A stretch of 44,197 nucleotides of DNA from Hydromonas sp. (GCA_017495165.1 JAFEII010000025.1:1-44197); one strand, 5' to 3'. Shown: positions 35,387-43,868, counted from the first letter of the stretch. The notes: a model not told the origin generated them from the sequence alone. Numbers and translations are program-made.

Positions 35387-36064
35387 ATGTCCATCACAGA
35401 CTGGCCTCTTCACAACCGCCCACGCGAAAAATTAATGGCGCACGGCGCGGCGTTTTTAAGCGACGCCGAGCTGCTCGCGATTTTTCTGCGCGTGGGCATG
35501 ACAGGGAAAAGCGCCGTTGAACTGGGTCAGGAGCTCATCAACCACTTTGGCTCGCTCGCCGCACTGTTTGAAGCCAGCATTGATGAATTATCGCAGGTTA
35601 AAGGGATTGGCGCGGCCAAGTTTGTTCAATTGCAAGCGGTTCTTGAAATGAGCAAACGCGCACTTAAAGACACACTTCAACACGAGGCGAGCTTCAAAAC
35701 AATTGACCGACTCAAAACATTTATTCAACTCCAATTTCAACAACACACCACTGAGTCACTCGTTGTGTTGTTTTTTAATGCAAATTTAACCCTAATCGAC
35801 ATAGAAACCATCAGCAGCGGCAATCAAACGGCCGTCCTCATTCCCACCAAACAAATCATCACCAGCGCGCTGCGCCACAACGCCCACAGCATCATTTTGG
35901 CGCACAACCATCCATTTGGCAGCCCAACCCCATCAGAGCAGGACATTTTGTCCACCAAGGCGTTGCAAAACCACATGCATGCGATAGAAGTTCAAGTTTT
36001 AGACCACTTCATTATCGCGGACGGCTTTGACGCATACAGCATGGCTGAACACCAGCTAATTTGA
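35387..36064 (+). CDS. radC: RadC family JAB/MPN-domain protein
   Basis: A 225-residue protein with an N-terminal helix-hairpin-helix region (KGIGAAKFVQLQAVLEMSKR) and a C-terminal JAB domain with the metal motif H173-N-H175 and S183/D186 in HNHPFGSPTPSEQD. The family was once linked to DNA repair; its function is not settled. Divergent from fkpB-ispH. The ribosome-binding site is weak (GGAATTATAGCCGATT). Confidence 0.95.
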   Translation: MSITDWPLHNRPREKLMAHGAAFLSDAELLAIFLRVGMTGKSAVELGQELINHFGSLAALFEASIDELSQVKGIGAAKFVQLQAVLEMSKRALKDTLQHEASFKTIDRLKTFIQLQFQQHTTESLVVLFFNANLTLIDIETISSGNQTAVLIPTKQIITSALRHNAHSIILAHNHPFGSPTPSEQDILSTKALQNHMHAIEVQVLDHFIIADGFDAYSMAEHQLI

Positions 36065-36093
36065 CAATTTTGATTCATTCGCTTATAAAAAAC

Positions 36094-36122
36094 TTGTCTT
36101 TATCCAAAAGCCCCCGTATAAT
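36094..36122 (+). promoter_or_regulatory. Predicted sigma-70 promoter of rpmB-rpmG
   Basis: TTGTCT (36094-36099) and a perfect TATAAT (36117-36122) are 17 bp apart, upstream of rpmB. The predicted leader is about 120 nt. Confidence 0.75.
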
Positions 36123-36251
36123 CAGCGGCTCAAGTTAAGAATTTAATGTGTTTTCGCAGCGTTTGCACGCTCACGAAAATATTTAGCAACAACGCTTAGA
36201 GTAAAATCCAAGCCAAACCGAAGTCAATCGACTCGAATTTAAGGAAAAACC

Positions 36252-36485
36252 ATGGCACGCGTATGTCAAGTAACGGGTAAAAAACCCATGTCTGGGAACA
36301 ATGTTTCTCATGCTAAAAACCACACCCGCCGTCGCTTTTTGCCTAATTTGCAAAATCGTCGCTTTTGGGTAGAATCTGAAAACCGTTACGTTCGCTTGCG
36401 CGTCTCAAATGCAGCGTTGCGTACCATCGATAAAAATGGCATTGATTCAGTTTTGGCTGAATTACGCGCCCGTCACGAAATTTAA
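36252..36485 (+). CDS. rpmB: 50S ribosomal protein L28
   Basis: 77-residue ribosomal protein of the large subunit. [34 protein letters not shown] is the standard proteobacterial L28 start. A strong AAGGAAAAACC precedes the ATG. Nine bases separate it from rpmG. Confidence 0.99.
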   Translation: MARVCQVTGKKPMSGNNVSHAKNHTRRRFLPNLQNRRFWVESENRYVRLRVSNAALRTIDKNGIDSVLAELRARHEI

Positions 36486-36494
36486 GGAACCATC

Positions 36495-36650
36495 ATGCGC
36501 GATAAAATCAAATTAGAATCAACTGCTGGCACAGGTCACTTTTACACAACTGACAAAAACAAACGCAACATGCCAGAAAAAATGGAAATCAAAAAATTTG
36601 ACCCAGTTGTTCGTAAACATGTAATTTACAAAGAAACTAAAATCAAGTAA
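36495..36650 (+). CDS. rpmG: 50S ribosomal protein L33
   Basis: 51-residue ribosomal protein, starting [19 protein letters not shown] and ending YKETKIK. It has no cysteines, so it is the zinc-free form. Preceded by AAGGAACC, directly after rpmB, and followed by a terminator at 36676. Confidence 0.98.
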   Translation: MRDKIKLESTAGTGHFYTTDKNKRNMPEKMEIKKFDPVVRKHVIYKETKIK

Positions 36651-36675
36651 TTTTCATTTATTTTAGTTTTAGTTT

Positions 36676-36702
36676 AAAAAAGCCATCCTAGATGGCTTTT
36701 TT
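36676..36702 (+). terminator. Terminator of rpmB-rpmG
   Basis: AAAAAAGCCATC (36676-36687) and GATGGCTTTTTT (36691-36702), loop CTA, form a 6-bp GC-containing stem flanked by A6/T6. Confidence 0.9.
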
Positions 36703-36818
36703 CATGCAAACGCGCTCCATGCCTAGGTTTCGCGGCTCTAACAAGCCAAAATATTGGCCATTTCACCTACGAAATCATTCCGAACAAAGCAAGTATTCAC
36801 AGTCATTGCCCCATTTTC

Positions 36819-37412
36819 ATGAGCAGAAAAAAAATACTTCCCTTTCGCACCCCAAAAAAGCCAATTCAGCAGCTCATCCTTGTGCTTATTTTATGCGCAA
36901 GCGGTTTGCTTTTTTGGCTGACCTTGCGTGATTACGGTTACAAAACAGGCGATGCCGCCATTGCAGACAAAGTGTATGCTTGGCGCAAGTCTTTGCAGCT
37001 GGAACAACTTGAGAAAGAAAATAATCTGCCACGCGGCCTGCTTTCCGCCGTAATGCATCAAGAATCTGCAGGCGATCCTTTGGCGCAGAGCCATGTTGGC
37101 GCAAAGGGTTTGTTTCAATTTATGCCTGCAACCGCGCAAGACATGAATCTGGCTGACCGCTCAGACCCGCAAACGTCTTCTCAAGCGGCAGCAAAATACC
37201 TAAACATGTTACAAAACCGCTACAACAAAAACATTTCCCTCACTTTGGCCGCATACAATTGGGGCTTAGGCAATGTTGACCAGTACATAAAACCGCAAGG
37301 CAAGTTATCCAGAAGCAATTTTGACAAATATCAATTGAGCAAAATGCCCAACGAAACTCAAAATTACATCACTCGAATTAAGATGTTGCGTTCCACATAT
37401 TATTTGCGCTAG
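36819..37412 (+). CDS. Membrane-anchored lytic transglycosylase (SLT domain)
   Basis: Cleaves the MurNAc-GlcNAc bond of peptidoglycan, leaving 1,6-anhydroMurNAc. The 197-residue protein has one N-terminal membrane segment (about 17-36, LILVLILCASGLLFWL) after a basic cytoplasmic tip, and a compact SLT domain: catalytic E82 in HQESAGDP, GLFQFMPATA at 97-106, and AYNWGLGNVD. The start has no strong ribosome-binding site. Followed by a terminator at 37442. Which Slt/Mlt class it belongs to is not clear. Confidence 0.9.
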   Translation: MSRKKILPFRTPKKPIQQLILVLILCASGLLFWLTLRDYGYKTGDAAIADKVYAWRKSLQLEQLEKENNLPRGLLSAVMHQESAGDPLAQSHVGAKGLFQFMPATAQDMNLADRSDPQTSSQAAAKYLNMLQNRYNKNISLTLAAYNWGLGNVDQYIKPQGKLSRSNFDKYQLSKMPNETQNYITRIKMLRSTYYLR

Positions 37413-37441
37413 AAACACAAAGCACAAATGCATAAAAGCAC

Positions 37442-37472
37442 AAAAAAACACAACCTTCGGTTGTGTTTTTTT
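37442..37472 (+). terminator. Terminator after the lytic transglycosylase gene
   Basis: ACACAACC and GGTTGTGT form the stem with loop TTC, flanked by A7 and T7 (37442-37472). Confidence 0.9.
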
Positions 37473-37755
37473 GTTTGAGACATTCTAAGTCAGCCCTTTT
37501 GAGCCCTCCGGCACACGGAGGTTTCGAAGATACGCAACACCGTACCGGTGGCGTAGACCGACATGCCGGCAGGCATGATCCAAAAACTGGGACACGTTTG
37601 CCGGAATAATGGGGCACGCGTTGCAGAAACACCACCGGTAACGTTCGACCTGAACACTCATCTAGTTTAGTGTGTCGCATCCAACCTGAATAGTTTTCAG
37701 GTCGGTGCGTTCTTGGCCTCTCACAAGCGGCTTTCAGTGCAGAAGGTGCGCTTCG
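37473..37755. mobile_element. Possible remnant of an insertion-sequence end (IS21-like?)
   Basis: After the terminator the sequence changes to more GC-rich DNA without a convincing gene. Two similar stretches, GGGACACGTTTGC near 37590 and GGGGCACGCGTTGC near 37614, are direct repeats about 22 bp apart and resemble the multiple terminal repeats of IS21-family elements. CATGCC-GGCA-GGCATG near 37562 is a small palindrome. No transposase is left. This may mark the left border of the acquired SDR/LysR block. Identification is tentative. Confidence 0.35.
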
Positions 37756-38364
37756 TCAGGCGTCGACAAATATCACCTTCCCGGTGATGAAACTATCAAC
37801 CGAACGCTCAAAGGCTTTGCCTACCAGCGTGCTGGGGACAGGCTGGAAGCCTGGCATCATTTCCCCATATACGTCCCATGCCTCCTCAAGAACTGTAGGG
37901 TTGACGACGTTGATGCGAATTTGGCGTGGAAGCTCGTGCGCTACGCACTGTACGAAGGTGTCGATCGCGCCGCTCGTGGTGGCGTCCGCAATGGCCATAG
38001 GAATGGGTTTGACATTGAGAATGCCCGAAATCAGCGTAAATGAGCCGCCGTCTTTGATGTAGTTCAGACCCACATTTACTAAATTGATCTGACCCATCAT
38101 CTTACCCTGGATAGTCGTGTCCCACTGCTCATCGGTCATTTCGCTGAAGTTGGCGTATTCGCAGTAGCCAACGGTATTGACGACGGCGTCGAACGCCCCG
38201 ACTTTTTCGAACAACGCCCTGATCGACGCCTTGCTGGTGATATCGACCTTGTGGTCGCAGCCTGTGCCTGAGCGACTGGCGGTGATGACATTGTGTTTTT
38301 TGAGGCCTGTCATAGCGGCTTGGCCCATATGCCCTTGGGCGCCAATCAAAATTACGGTTTTCAT
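37756..38364 (-). CDS. Short-chain dehydrogenase-like protein lacking the YxxxK catalytic pair
   Basis: A 202-residue Rossmann-fold protein of the SDR superfamily. G8-x-x-G11-x-x-G14 in LIGAQGHMGQ is the nucleotide-binding loop, D41 in KVDITS and NTVGY match further cofactor-site positions, and FTLISGIL aligns with the catalytic Ser region. Where classical SDRs have Y-x-x-x-K this protein reads PMAIADATTSGAIDTF, with neither Tyr nor Lys at the expected places; I recall a small SDR subgroup with this trait. ELPRQIRINVVNPTVL is typical of the superfamily. ATG at 38364 follows AAGGAATTTTT. Divergent from a LysR gene. Substrate unknown; it may be a binding protein or atypical enzyme. Confidence 0.85.
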   Translation of the reverse strand: MKTVILIGAQGHMGQAAMTGLKKHNVITASRSGTGCDHKVDITSKASIRALFEKVGAFDAVVNTVGYCEYANFSEMTDEQWDTTIQGKMMGQINLVNVGLNYIKDGGSFTLISGILNVKPIPMAIADATTSGAIDTFVQCVAHELPRQIRINVVNPTVLEEAWDVYGEMMPGFQPVPSTLVGKAFERSVDSFITGKVIFVDA

Positions 38365-38438
38365 AAAAATTCCTTGATTAAATGTTTGGGAACCCGTATT
38401 CTATGGCACACACAGATACAATTACAATCATAATTGGC

Positions 38439-38453
38439 TTGTATGAGATACAA
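38439..38453. promoter_or_regulatory. LysR-type operator (TTGTAT-GAG-ATACAA)
   Basis: A perfect palindrome TTGTATGAGATACAA in the 114-bp divergent region between the SDR and LysR genes contains the T-N11-A core expected for LysR-type regulators. A further half-site, GATACAA, lies at 38415-38421, about 26 bp away. The palindrome ends 25 bp before the LysR start, placing it over that gene's promoter, which fits autorepression and activation of the SDR gene. Confidence 0.75.
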
Positions 38454-38456
38454 CTA

Positions 38457-38496
38457 AAATGACAGAAAGAATCGATAAATGACAGAAAGAGTCGAT
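38457..38496 (+). repeat. 20-bp tandem duplication spanning the lysR start, with a 7-codon upstream ORF
   Basis: AAATGACAGAAAGA-A-TCGAT (38457-38476) is repeated at 38477-38496 with one base change (A to G). Each copy holds an ATG. The first ATG (38459) encodes MTERIDK and stops at the TGA (38480-38482) that overlaps the second ATG (38479), the likely LysR start (MTERVDVKH). The unit is 20 bp, so the two ATGs are out of frame. Confidence 0.9.
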
Positions 38497-39369
38497 GTAA
38501 AGCACATGCGGGTTTTGCTGCATCTCGTGCGCGAAAAAAACGTTTCTCGCGTTGCGGAGCGACTTGAGATATCGCAACAGGCTGTCAGCAATTACCTTAA
38601 GCGCTTGCGTAAAGTCTTTCCCTATGAGTTGTTCCTGCGCCAGAACGCAGGCCTACAGCCAACCGACTACGCATATGAGCTAGCGACCAAATTTGAAAAA
38701 ATAATAGCAGAGGTCGACGGTGTCTTTAATTCATTCCCATTCGATCCTGTAACGAGCGAGTACGTGTTCAGAGTCATCGCAAATGAATATGCGCAACTGT
38801 CTATCATCCCGTCGCTCTCGCTGCTCATGCGCGAACGCGCACCTGGGGTGAAACTTGAAGTCATTGATTTCAATCTTACTCAGCATGCCAAAACGCTGGC
38901 ACAAGGAGAGGCTGATCTGGTGATTGGTTTTTCTGACTATGTCGATTTAGGACTAGTACGGCATACACTGAGACGCGATCATTACTGCTGTGTTGCTCGG
39001 GAAGGTTCGATGCTGCCTCAACAGATACAAGAGCTGGGCGATGTGTCTTCACATCCTCATGTGGATTTCGCCAGTGGCTTAGGCAATTTGGGCAGCCGAT
39101 TGAATGATTTCCTTAGCGCCCAGAAGGTTAGCCGCACCGTGATTGCCACTTTGCCCTGCTACACGTCTGTGCAGGCTTTTATGCGCGTGAATGACACATT
39201 GGCATTCATACCCTCGTCCATAGCCGCCGCTGGAGGTTTTCAGGTGATGGATATAGACATGTCTTCCCTGAGTTTCAATGTAGTTGTGGGGCGGCATCGA
39301 AGAGCTATGGGTAGCGCATCCGGAGATTGGCTTGCCCAAGTTGTTGCAGAATTGCCCGCATCGCCTTAG
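38479..39369 (+). CDS. LysR-family transcriptional regulator
   Basis: A 296-residue regulator. The winged helix-turn-helix covers about 8-66 (KHMRVLLHLVREKNVSRVAERLEISQQAVSNYLKRLRK), and the C-terminal effector domain starts near 92 (YVFRVIANEYAQLSIIPSL), with a profile like NodD/LysR PBP2 domains. It is transcribed away from the SDR-like gene, the standard layout for a LysR regulator and its target. Codon choice and composition look different from the surrounding housekeeping genes, and an IS3 fragment lies 190 bp downstream. Effector unknown. Confidence 0.92.
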   Translation: MTERVDVKHMRVLLHLVREKNVSRVAERLEISQQAVSNYLKRLRKVFPYELFLRQNAGLQPTDYAYELATKFEKIIAEVDGVFNSFPFDPVTSEYVFRVIANEYAQLSIIPSLSLLMRERAPGVKLEVIDFNLTQHAKTLAQGEADLVIGFSDYVDLGLVRHTLRRDHYCCVAREGSMLPQQIQELGDVSSHPHVDFASGLGNLGSRLNDFLSAQKVSRTVIATLPCYTSVQAFMRVNDTLAFIPSSIAAAGGFQVMDIDMSSLSFNVVVGRHRRAMGSASGDWLAQVVAELPASP

Positions 39370-39666
39370 TGCAAATTCATCAGGCCTGCAAGCATCCAAC
39401 ACCATGTGGTGACGGACAAGCCTCCCGTTATCTGCAATGGCCGAGAAGTTTTTACTTACTCAACCAACGCGCTGTACTGCGTCCAGCGGTAACTATCCCA
39501 ATAACGAACAACCTAGCGGAGTAAACAAACCCTTAAAATACCAACAAAGGAGATCTGCTATGAAACACAAGAAATACAGCGGAAGTCAAATCGCCGCTAT
39601 CCTCAAAGAAAGCACCCACGACGTGAACATGCCAGAACCATGTTGACATTGACTGGGAGCGCCGAC
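39370..39666. other. Non-coding stretch with IS debris between lysR and ldcA
   Basis: Apart from the IS3 orfA fragment at 39560-39646, I see no gene here. A short open frame reads into the orfA fragment from 39437 without a start signal of its own. The stretch is probably scar DNA of the acquired block's right border. Confidence 0.5.
39560..39646 (+). pseudogene. Truncated IS3-family transposase orfA
   Basis: 28 codons from an ATG with AAAGGAG upstream. MKHKKYSGSQIAAILKES closely follows the conserved start of IS3-family OrfA (K-x-x-x-Y-x-x-x-Q-I-x-x-I-L-K-E), and DVNMPEPC matches the V-x-E-L-C turn before the recognition helix. A stop follows immediately, so the helix-turn-helix is incomplete and the gene is dead. 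No orfB remains. The fragment ends about 20 bp from the ldcA stop. Confidence 0.8.
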
Positions 39667-40569
39667 TCACTCGATTGCAGAAAGATTTAAAGAATAGCCT
39701 GCAGCATTCACCTTTAACTGAGCACAATTGCCAACGGGCAACGTCACTTTGTCATGCACATGGCCAAACGGAAAATCAGTCAAAATTGGCACATTGCAAC
39801 AGCTGCGAATTTGCGCCACCATTTGCGCATAGTCATAGCCGCAATCATTGTCATACAATCGATAACCATTGAACTGCCCCAAAATCACCGCAGACTGAGC
39901 CTCCAATATCCCTGCATCGCGCAGTTGATACAAGTTGCGCTCCACACGGTACGGGTGCTCATTGATGTCTTCTAAGACCAAAATCCCCTGCTTGATTGAC
40001 GGCATATAGGGCGTGCCAACCGCTTGATTGACCATTGTTAGATTGCCGCCCCACAAAACTGCATCGCTCTCAAACTGATACGGCTGCGCTGCCGCAACCT
40101 CGACGCTGTCAACCCCTTCATTGAGCAGGCGCCAAAAATGCGCTTGCATAAATTCAGATGGCGACTCGACGCCAAAATCAAAGCAGGCCATTGGCCCCAA
40201 ATAGGATGACTTTCCAGTTAACGCCAAATAAGCCAAAGAGAACAGCGTGAAGTCACTGTGCCCCATAAACTTTAAATCGGCTTTGGCAATTGCTTGAAAA
40301 TCAATTTCACGGACAATTCGAGAAATGCCGTAACCACCCCGAACCGCCATGACCAAATCAGGCTTTATCTGGGCATCAATAAAACGCGCCAAGCTGTTCA
40401 GCTCTTCAAGGCGCTCGGCATCTGTACCTGCAAACCGTTGATGTTGCCGCAATGCGGCGCCTTGCCCCTTAACCCGCCAGCCGCGCTGCTCAAAATACTG
40501 CAGCGCTCGTGCAACGGCGGTTTGATCTTGCGGATGGCCTGATGGCGCAATGAGTTGCAAAAGTGGCAT
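39667..40569 (-). CDS. ldcA: L,D-carboxypeptidase (muramoyltetrapeptide carboxypeptidase, S66 family)
   Basis: Removes the terminal D-Ala from murein tetrapeptides during peptidoglycan recycling in the cytoplasm. The 300-residue protein has the nucleophile S105 in MGHSDFT, VRGGYG at 76-81, LWGGNLTMV, a conserved LEDINEHPYRVERNL segment with the catalytic Glu, and the catalytic His in FPFGHVHDKVTLPVG. ATG at 40569 follows AGGATACCAA, 14 bp after the ABC-F gene. The C-terminus abuts IS remnants, but the length is normal. Confidence 0.93.
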   Translation of the reverse strand: MPLLQLIAPSGHPQDQTAVARALQYFEQRGWRVKGQGAALRQHQRFAGTDAERLEELNSLARFIDAQIKPDLVMAVRGGYGISRIVREIDFQAIAKADLKFMGHSDFTLFSLAYLALTGKSSYLGPMACFDFGVESPSEFMQAHFWRLLNEGVDSVEVAAAQPYQFESDAVLWGGNLTMVNQAVGTPYMPSIKQGILVLEDINEHPYRVERNLYQLRDAGILEAQSAVILGQFNGYRLYDNDCGYDYAQMVAQIRSCCNVPILTDFPFGHVHDKVTLPVGNCAQLKVNAAGYSLNLSAIE

Positions 40570-40583
40570 TTGGTATCCTGTAA

Positions 40584-42185
40584 TTAAGCGTTAATGCCTT
40601 GGCTATCCAAGTAAGACTCATAGTCGCCTTTGAAGTCGACCACTGAGCCATCGGGCTTTACTTCAATAATTCGGGTGGCAACACTGTCAATGAACTGACG
40701 GTCATGCGAGACAATAAAAACGGTTCCCTCATATTTTTCGAGCGCCAACTGCAGTGACTCAATCGACTCCATGTCCAGATGATTGGTAGGCTCATCCAAC
40801 ATCAACACATTGTGCCGCCCCAGCAACAATCGGCCAAAACTCATTCGATGTTTTTCGCCGCCCGACAAGACTTTTACTTCTTTACCAACATCGTCACCTG
40901 AGAACAACAAGCGCCCCAAAACCCCGCGAATGGCTTGGTCATCATCGCCTTCTTGGCGGTACTGACTCATCCAGTCAAACACCTTTTCGGTCGAATCAAA
41001 GTGCTCTGCGACATCCTGCGCCATATAACCGATATCGGCATTTTCTGACCATTTAACAAACCCCGTGTCCGAATCAAGGTCACCTTGCAACACGCGCAAC
41101 AAGGTGGTTTTCCCGACGCCATTGCCACCAATAATCGCGATTTTTTCACCCGCTTCAACCATGCCCGAATAATGTTGAATCACGGGCTTGTCAAATTTTT
41201 TGCTGATGGTTTCAACTTCCAAAGCCAAGCGATGTAAGACCTTTTTTTGCTCAAAACGCATGTACGGATTTTGGCGTGATGATGGTTTCATTTCAACCGT
41301 GTCCGCCTTGATTTTTTGAATCATTTTTTGACGCGACGTTGCCTGGCGCGCTTTGGCCTTATTGGCCGCGAATCGTTGCACGAACTCTTGCAGCTCAGAA
41401 ATACGTTCTTTGGCTTTAGAGTTAGAGGCCATTTGACGGGCGCGAGACTCTGCGGAGGCGAGCATGTAATCATCATAGTTGCCGGAGTAAACAGTGAGCG
41501 TGCCGTAATCCATATCCGCCATGTGCGTGCACACGCCATTCAAAAAATGACGGTCATGACTGATAATCACCATCGTGCTGTCTTGCTCATCTAACGCATG
41601 CTCAAGCCAGCGGATGGTGTCAATGTCCAAGTTATTGGTTGGCTCATCAAGCAGTAAAATATCTGGGTTTGAAAACAGCGCTTGCGCCAACAACACCCGA
41701 ACTTTAAGCCCTGGCGCAACGGCTTCCATTAAGCCGGTATGAAATGCAGTGTCAATTCCAACGCCTGACAATAGGCTGCCGGCTCGAGACTCTGCTGTAT
41801 AGCCGTCATATTGAGCAAAAACGCCTTCTAATTCGGCCGCTTTCATGTAATCATCTTCTGTCGCCTCCATGTTGGCATAAATAGCGTCGCGCTCTGTCAT
41901 TGCCGCCCACATCTCAACATGCCCCATCATCACCACGTCTAAAACCCGCATGTCCTCAAAAGCAAATTGGTCTTGACGCAACTTGCCCAGACGCACGTTG
42001 GGCTCAAGAATCACTTGACCTTGACTTGGCTCCAAATCGCCACCCAAAATTTTCATAAAGGTTGATTTCCCACAACCATTAGCGCCGATAAGGCCGTAAC
42101 GGTTGCCTTCACCAAACTTGACATTGATGTTTTCAAACAAAGGCTTTGCGCCAAACTGCTGGGTAATATTTACGGTTGAAAGCAC
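40584..42185 (-). CDS. ybiT: ABC-F family ATPase, YbiT type
   Basis: A 533-residue cytoplasmic protein with two ABC domains and no membrane part; ABC-F proteins act on the ribosome, helping stalled or early elongation complexes. First domain: Walker [10 protein letters not shown] at 34-42, an atypical signature [15 protein letters not shown] in place of LSGGQ, and [11 protein letters not shown]. Second domain: [25 protein letters not shown] and [16 protein letters not shown]. The linker has [12 protein letters not shown] and [11 protein letters not shown]. The APG-type first signature and IDTIRWLE fit YbiT. The start is GTG at 42185 with CGGAG upstream. Confidence 0.93.
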   Translation of the reverse strand: MLSTVNITQQFGAKPLFENINVKFGEGNRYGLIGANGCGKSTFMKILGGDLEPSQGQVILEPNVRLGKLRQDQFAFEDMRVLDVVMMGHVEMWAAMTERDAIYANMEATEDDYMKAAELEGVFAQYDGYTAESRAGSLLSGVGIDTAFHTGLMEAVAPGLKVRVLLAQALFSNPDILLLDEPTNNLDIDTIRWLEHALDEQDSTMVIISHDRHFLNGVCTHMADMDYGTLTVYSGNYDDYMLASAESRARQMASNSKAKERISELQEFVQRFAANKAKARQATSRQKMIQKIKADTVEMKPSSRQNPYMRFEQKKVLHRLALEVETISKKFDKPVIQHYSGMVEAGEKIAIIGGNGVGKTTLLRVLQGDLDSDTGFVKWSENADIGYMAQDVAEHFDSTEKVFDWMSQYRQEGDDDQAIRGVLGRLLFSGDDVGKEVKVLSGGEKHRMSFGRLLLGRHNVLMLDEPTNHLDMESIESLQLALEKYEGTVFIVSHDRQFIDSVATRIIEVKPDGSVVDFKGDYESYLDSQGINA

Positions 42186-42220
42186 GTGAAACTCCGATTT
42201 TTAATAGATAAAAAGAAACA

Positions 42221-42238
42221 CGCTGGCAACTACCAGCG
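42221..42238 (-). terminator. Terminator after ppiD
   Basis: CGCTGG (42221-42226) and CCAGCG (42233-42238), loop CAACTA, followed on the minus strand by TGTTTCTTTTT. It lies 10 bp after the ppiD stop and before the ybiT start. Confidence 0.75.
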
Positions 42239-42248
42239 CGTGAGGATT

Positions 42249-43814
42249 TTAGGTGGGCGACTTGGCATCTACATTCGCGTTGAGCTTTGTTGCGAATAGT
42301 TTGACACCATAGCGTTGTCTAAGCGTGTCGAGGAATGCGCGGCTTTGTAGCTGCGCATCGTAGCTGGCCATGCCGTTATAGGTCTGCTTCAACTCTTCCT
42401 CAGACAAAGTCAGGGCGGGCGCAGCACCGACCAGTCGAACCAAACCAATCGAGGTGTCGGTTTGATTCAAAAACAATGCAGGATAGGTTGAGGTTGCCAT
42501 GACTTTACCTAATGTGATGTTAGATAAACTGTCTTGATTGAAAAAACCAACACGCATCGGCGCAGCCAAAGGGGTTGTGGCAGCCATTGTCGGCAATTTT
42601 TCTTGATACTTTTGGGTCATTTTGGCGAGCGCTGCCTTGTTTTTGAGTTTGGCCTCCACTTCATTCGCAACCAAGTCAAGCGGTTGCAAACCAGGCGCCG
42701 TTGATTTAACAACCCGACCAACCAAAACCCCGCCATTCATTGGCATGGGTTGGCTAATGGCATTTGAGGCGGCCATTTCTCCATTTGCCAAAGCGCTTCG
42801 AACCGCTGGGTTTTTCAATGCATCAGGTAGATTTGCGCTAGAGGTTCGAGTCAGGCCGGCAAACGTCTCTTTTTTTACAGCATACTTGGCAACCAAAGCA
42901 TCCATATCCTTTGGATTGGCAGCGCTTGCTTGAGCAACGGAAGCCGCAAGTTTCTCGAGCAATACTTTTTGTGCCAGCGCTTTTACTTTAATCGGATCTT
43001 TACGAAACTGAACCAAATCGGCTGCGGTTGGCTGAGTCACACCGCCTGCTGTCGCAAACTTACGGATATCCTCATCTGTTGGAACGTAGGCAGTTTGGTT
43101 TAGTGGCATAAATGCGTACTCTAAATCAAACGTTGCGGCGCGCGTAAACTCTGCTTGATGTGCATCGTAATACTCTTTCACGGCAGCAGGCGTGATAGAA
43201 ATCGCGGCCAAGTATGGCGCCATGTCTACAGCTTTATTCTCAACTGTCTGCATTTTTGAGAAAACGTCTTTTACAGCGCTCTTTTGGAAAGGCAGCAAAG
43301 CCAAACCAAACGTCAGCGGTTGAGAAACATTCATTTCTGAGAGCGTGCGGCGATTTCCATCCAAAAAAGCCTGCTCGCTTATTTTTTGAGATTTAAGGAT
43401 TTTGGCCAACTCCGCCGTATCAATAGCACCTTGAGCGTTTTTTGGCATAGACGGGTCATCTTTGAGGTATTGAGCAACCGCTGTATCGGTTGCCAAAAGA
43501 TTTTCTGTCGTCACCGTATGTTTTAAGAGCGCCCGATCAACCATCACATTCAGATGTTGCAAACGCTTTTCATCTGTATTGTAAGCAGCTTCGTTATACG
43601 CATCACCCAATCGCTTGCGCTCTTCTTCCTTCGCCGCCGTATAGCTTTTTTCAAACTGCTGCAAATCGATACTGTCATCGCCCAGCTCAGCAACAATGGG
43701 CGCTCGCCCGTAGTTCTGCACCGAGGTTGAAAGCCCACCAAAGACAAGCGGGATGAACAGTAAGCTCATGACAATTTGAATAAGTTTCTGATTTTTTTGA
43801 ATGGTTTGGAACAT
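42249..43814 (-). CDS. ppiD: PpiD-like periplasmic chaperone without a recognisable parvulin domain
   Basis: An inner-membrane-anchored chaperone of the SurA/PpiD group that helps proteins leaving the Sec translocon. 521 residues from ATG at 43814 (GAGGAAAAT upstream). One membrane helix at about 12-30 (IQIVMSLLFIPLVFGGLS) follows a short cytoplasmic tip. The SurA_N-like region (VAELGDDSIDLQQFEKSYTA to about 210) and a C-terminal PpiD-like region are present. Between about 215 and 300, where betaproteobacterial PpiD normally has a parvulin domain with an HIL motif, the sequence goes from YAFMPLNQTAYVPTDEDIRKF straight to VKALAQKVLLEKLA. The protein is roughly 100 residues shorter than usual. 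Next to tRNA genes, as in other Burkholderiales. Confidence 0.88.
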   Translation of the reverse strand: MFQTIQKNQKLIQIVMSLLFIPLVFGGLSTSVQNYGRAPIVAELGDDSIDLQQFEKSYTAAKEEERKRLGDAYNEAAYNTDEKRLQHLNVMVDRALLKHTVTTENLLATDTAVAQYLKDDPSMPKNAQGAIDTAELAKILKSQKISEQAFLDGNRRTLSEMNVSQPLTFGLALLPFQKSAVKDVFSKMQTVENKAVDMAPYLAAISITPAAVKEYYDAHQAEFTRAATFDLEYAFMPLNQTAYVPTDEDIRKFATAGGVTQPTAADLVQFRKDPIKVKALAQKVLLEKLAASVAQASAANPKDMDALVAKYAVKKETFAGLTRTSSANLPDALKNPAVRSALANGEMAASNAISQPMPMNGGVLVGRVVKSTAPGLQPLDLVANEVEAKLKNKAALAKMTQKYQEKLPTMAATTPLAAPMRVGFFNQDSLSNITLGKVMATSTYPALFLNQTDTSIGLVRLVGAAPALTLSEEELKQTYNGMASYDAQLQSRAFLDTLRQRYGVKLFATKLNANVDAKSPT

Positions 43815-43868
43815 ATTTTCCTCGGATAACGATACGTGACACAGACTCAATTATAAAGGAGCGCAACA

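Noticed and set aside
36692-36931. 79-codon plus-strand frame overlapping the lytic transglycosylase start
   Set aside because: It starts inside the rpmG terminator, shows no domain, and the transglycosylase frame has clear SLT motifs.
37378-37680. 100-codon minus-strand frame across the terminator at 37442
   Set aside because: It runs through a terminator and the end of the transglycosylase gene and has no recognisable sequence; probably chance.
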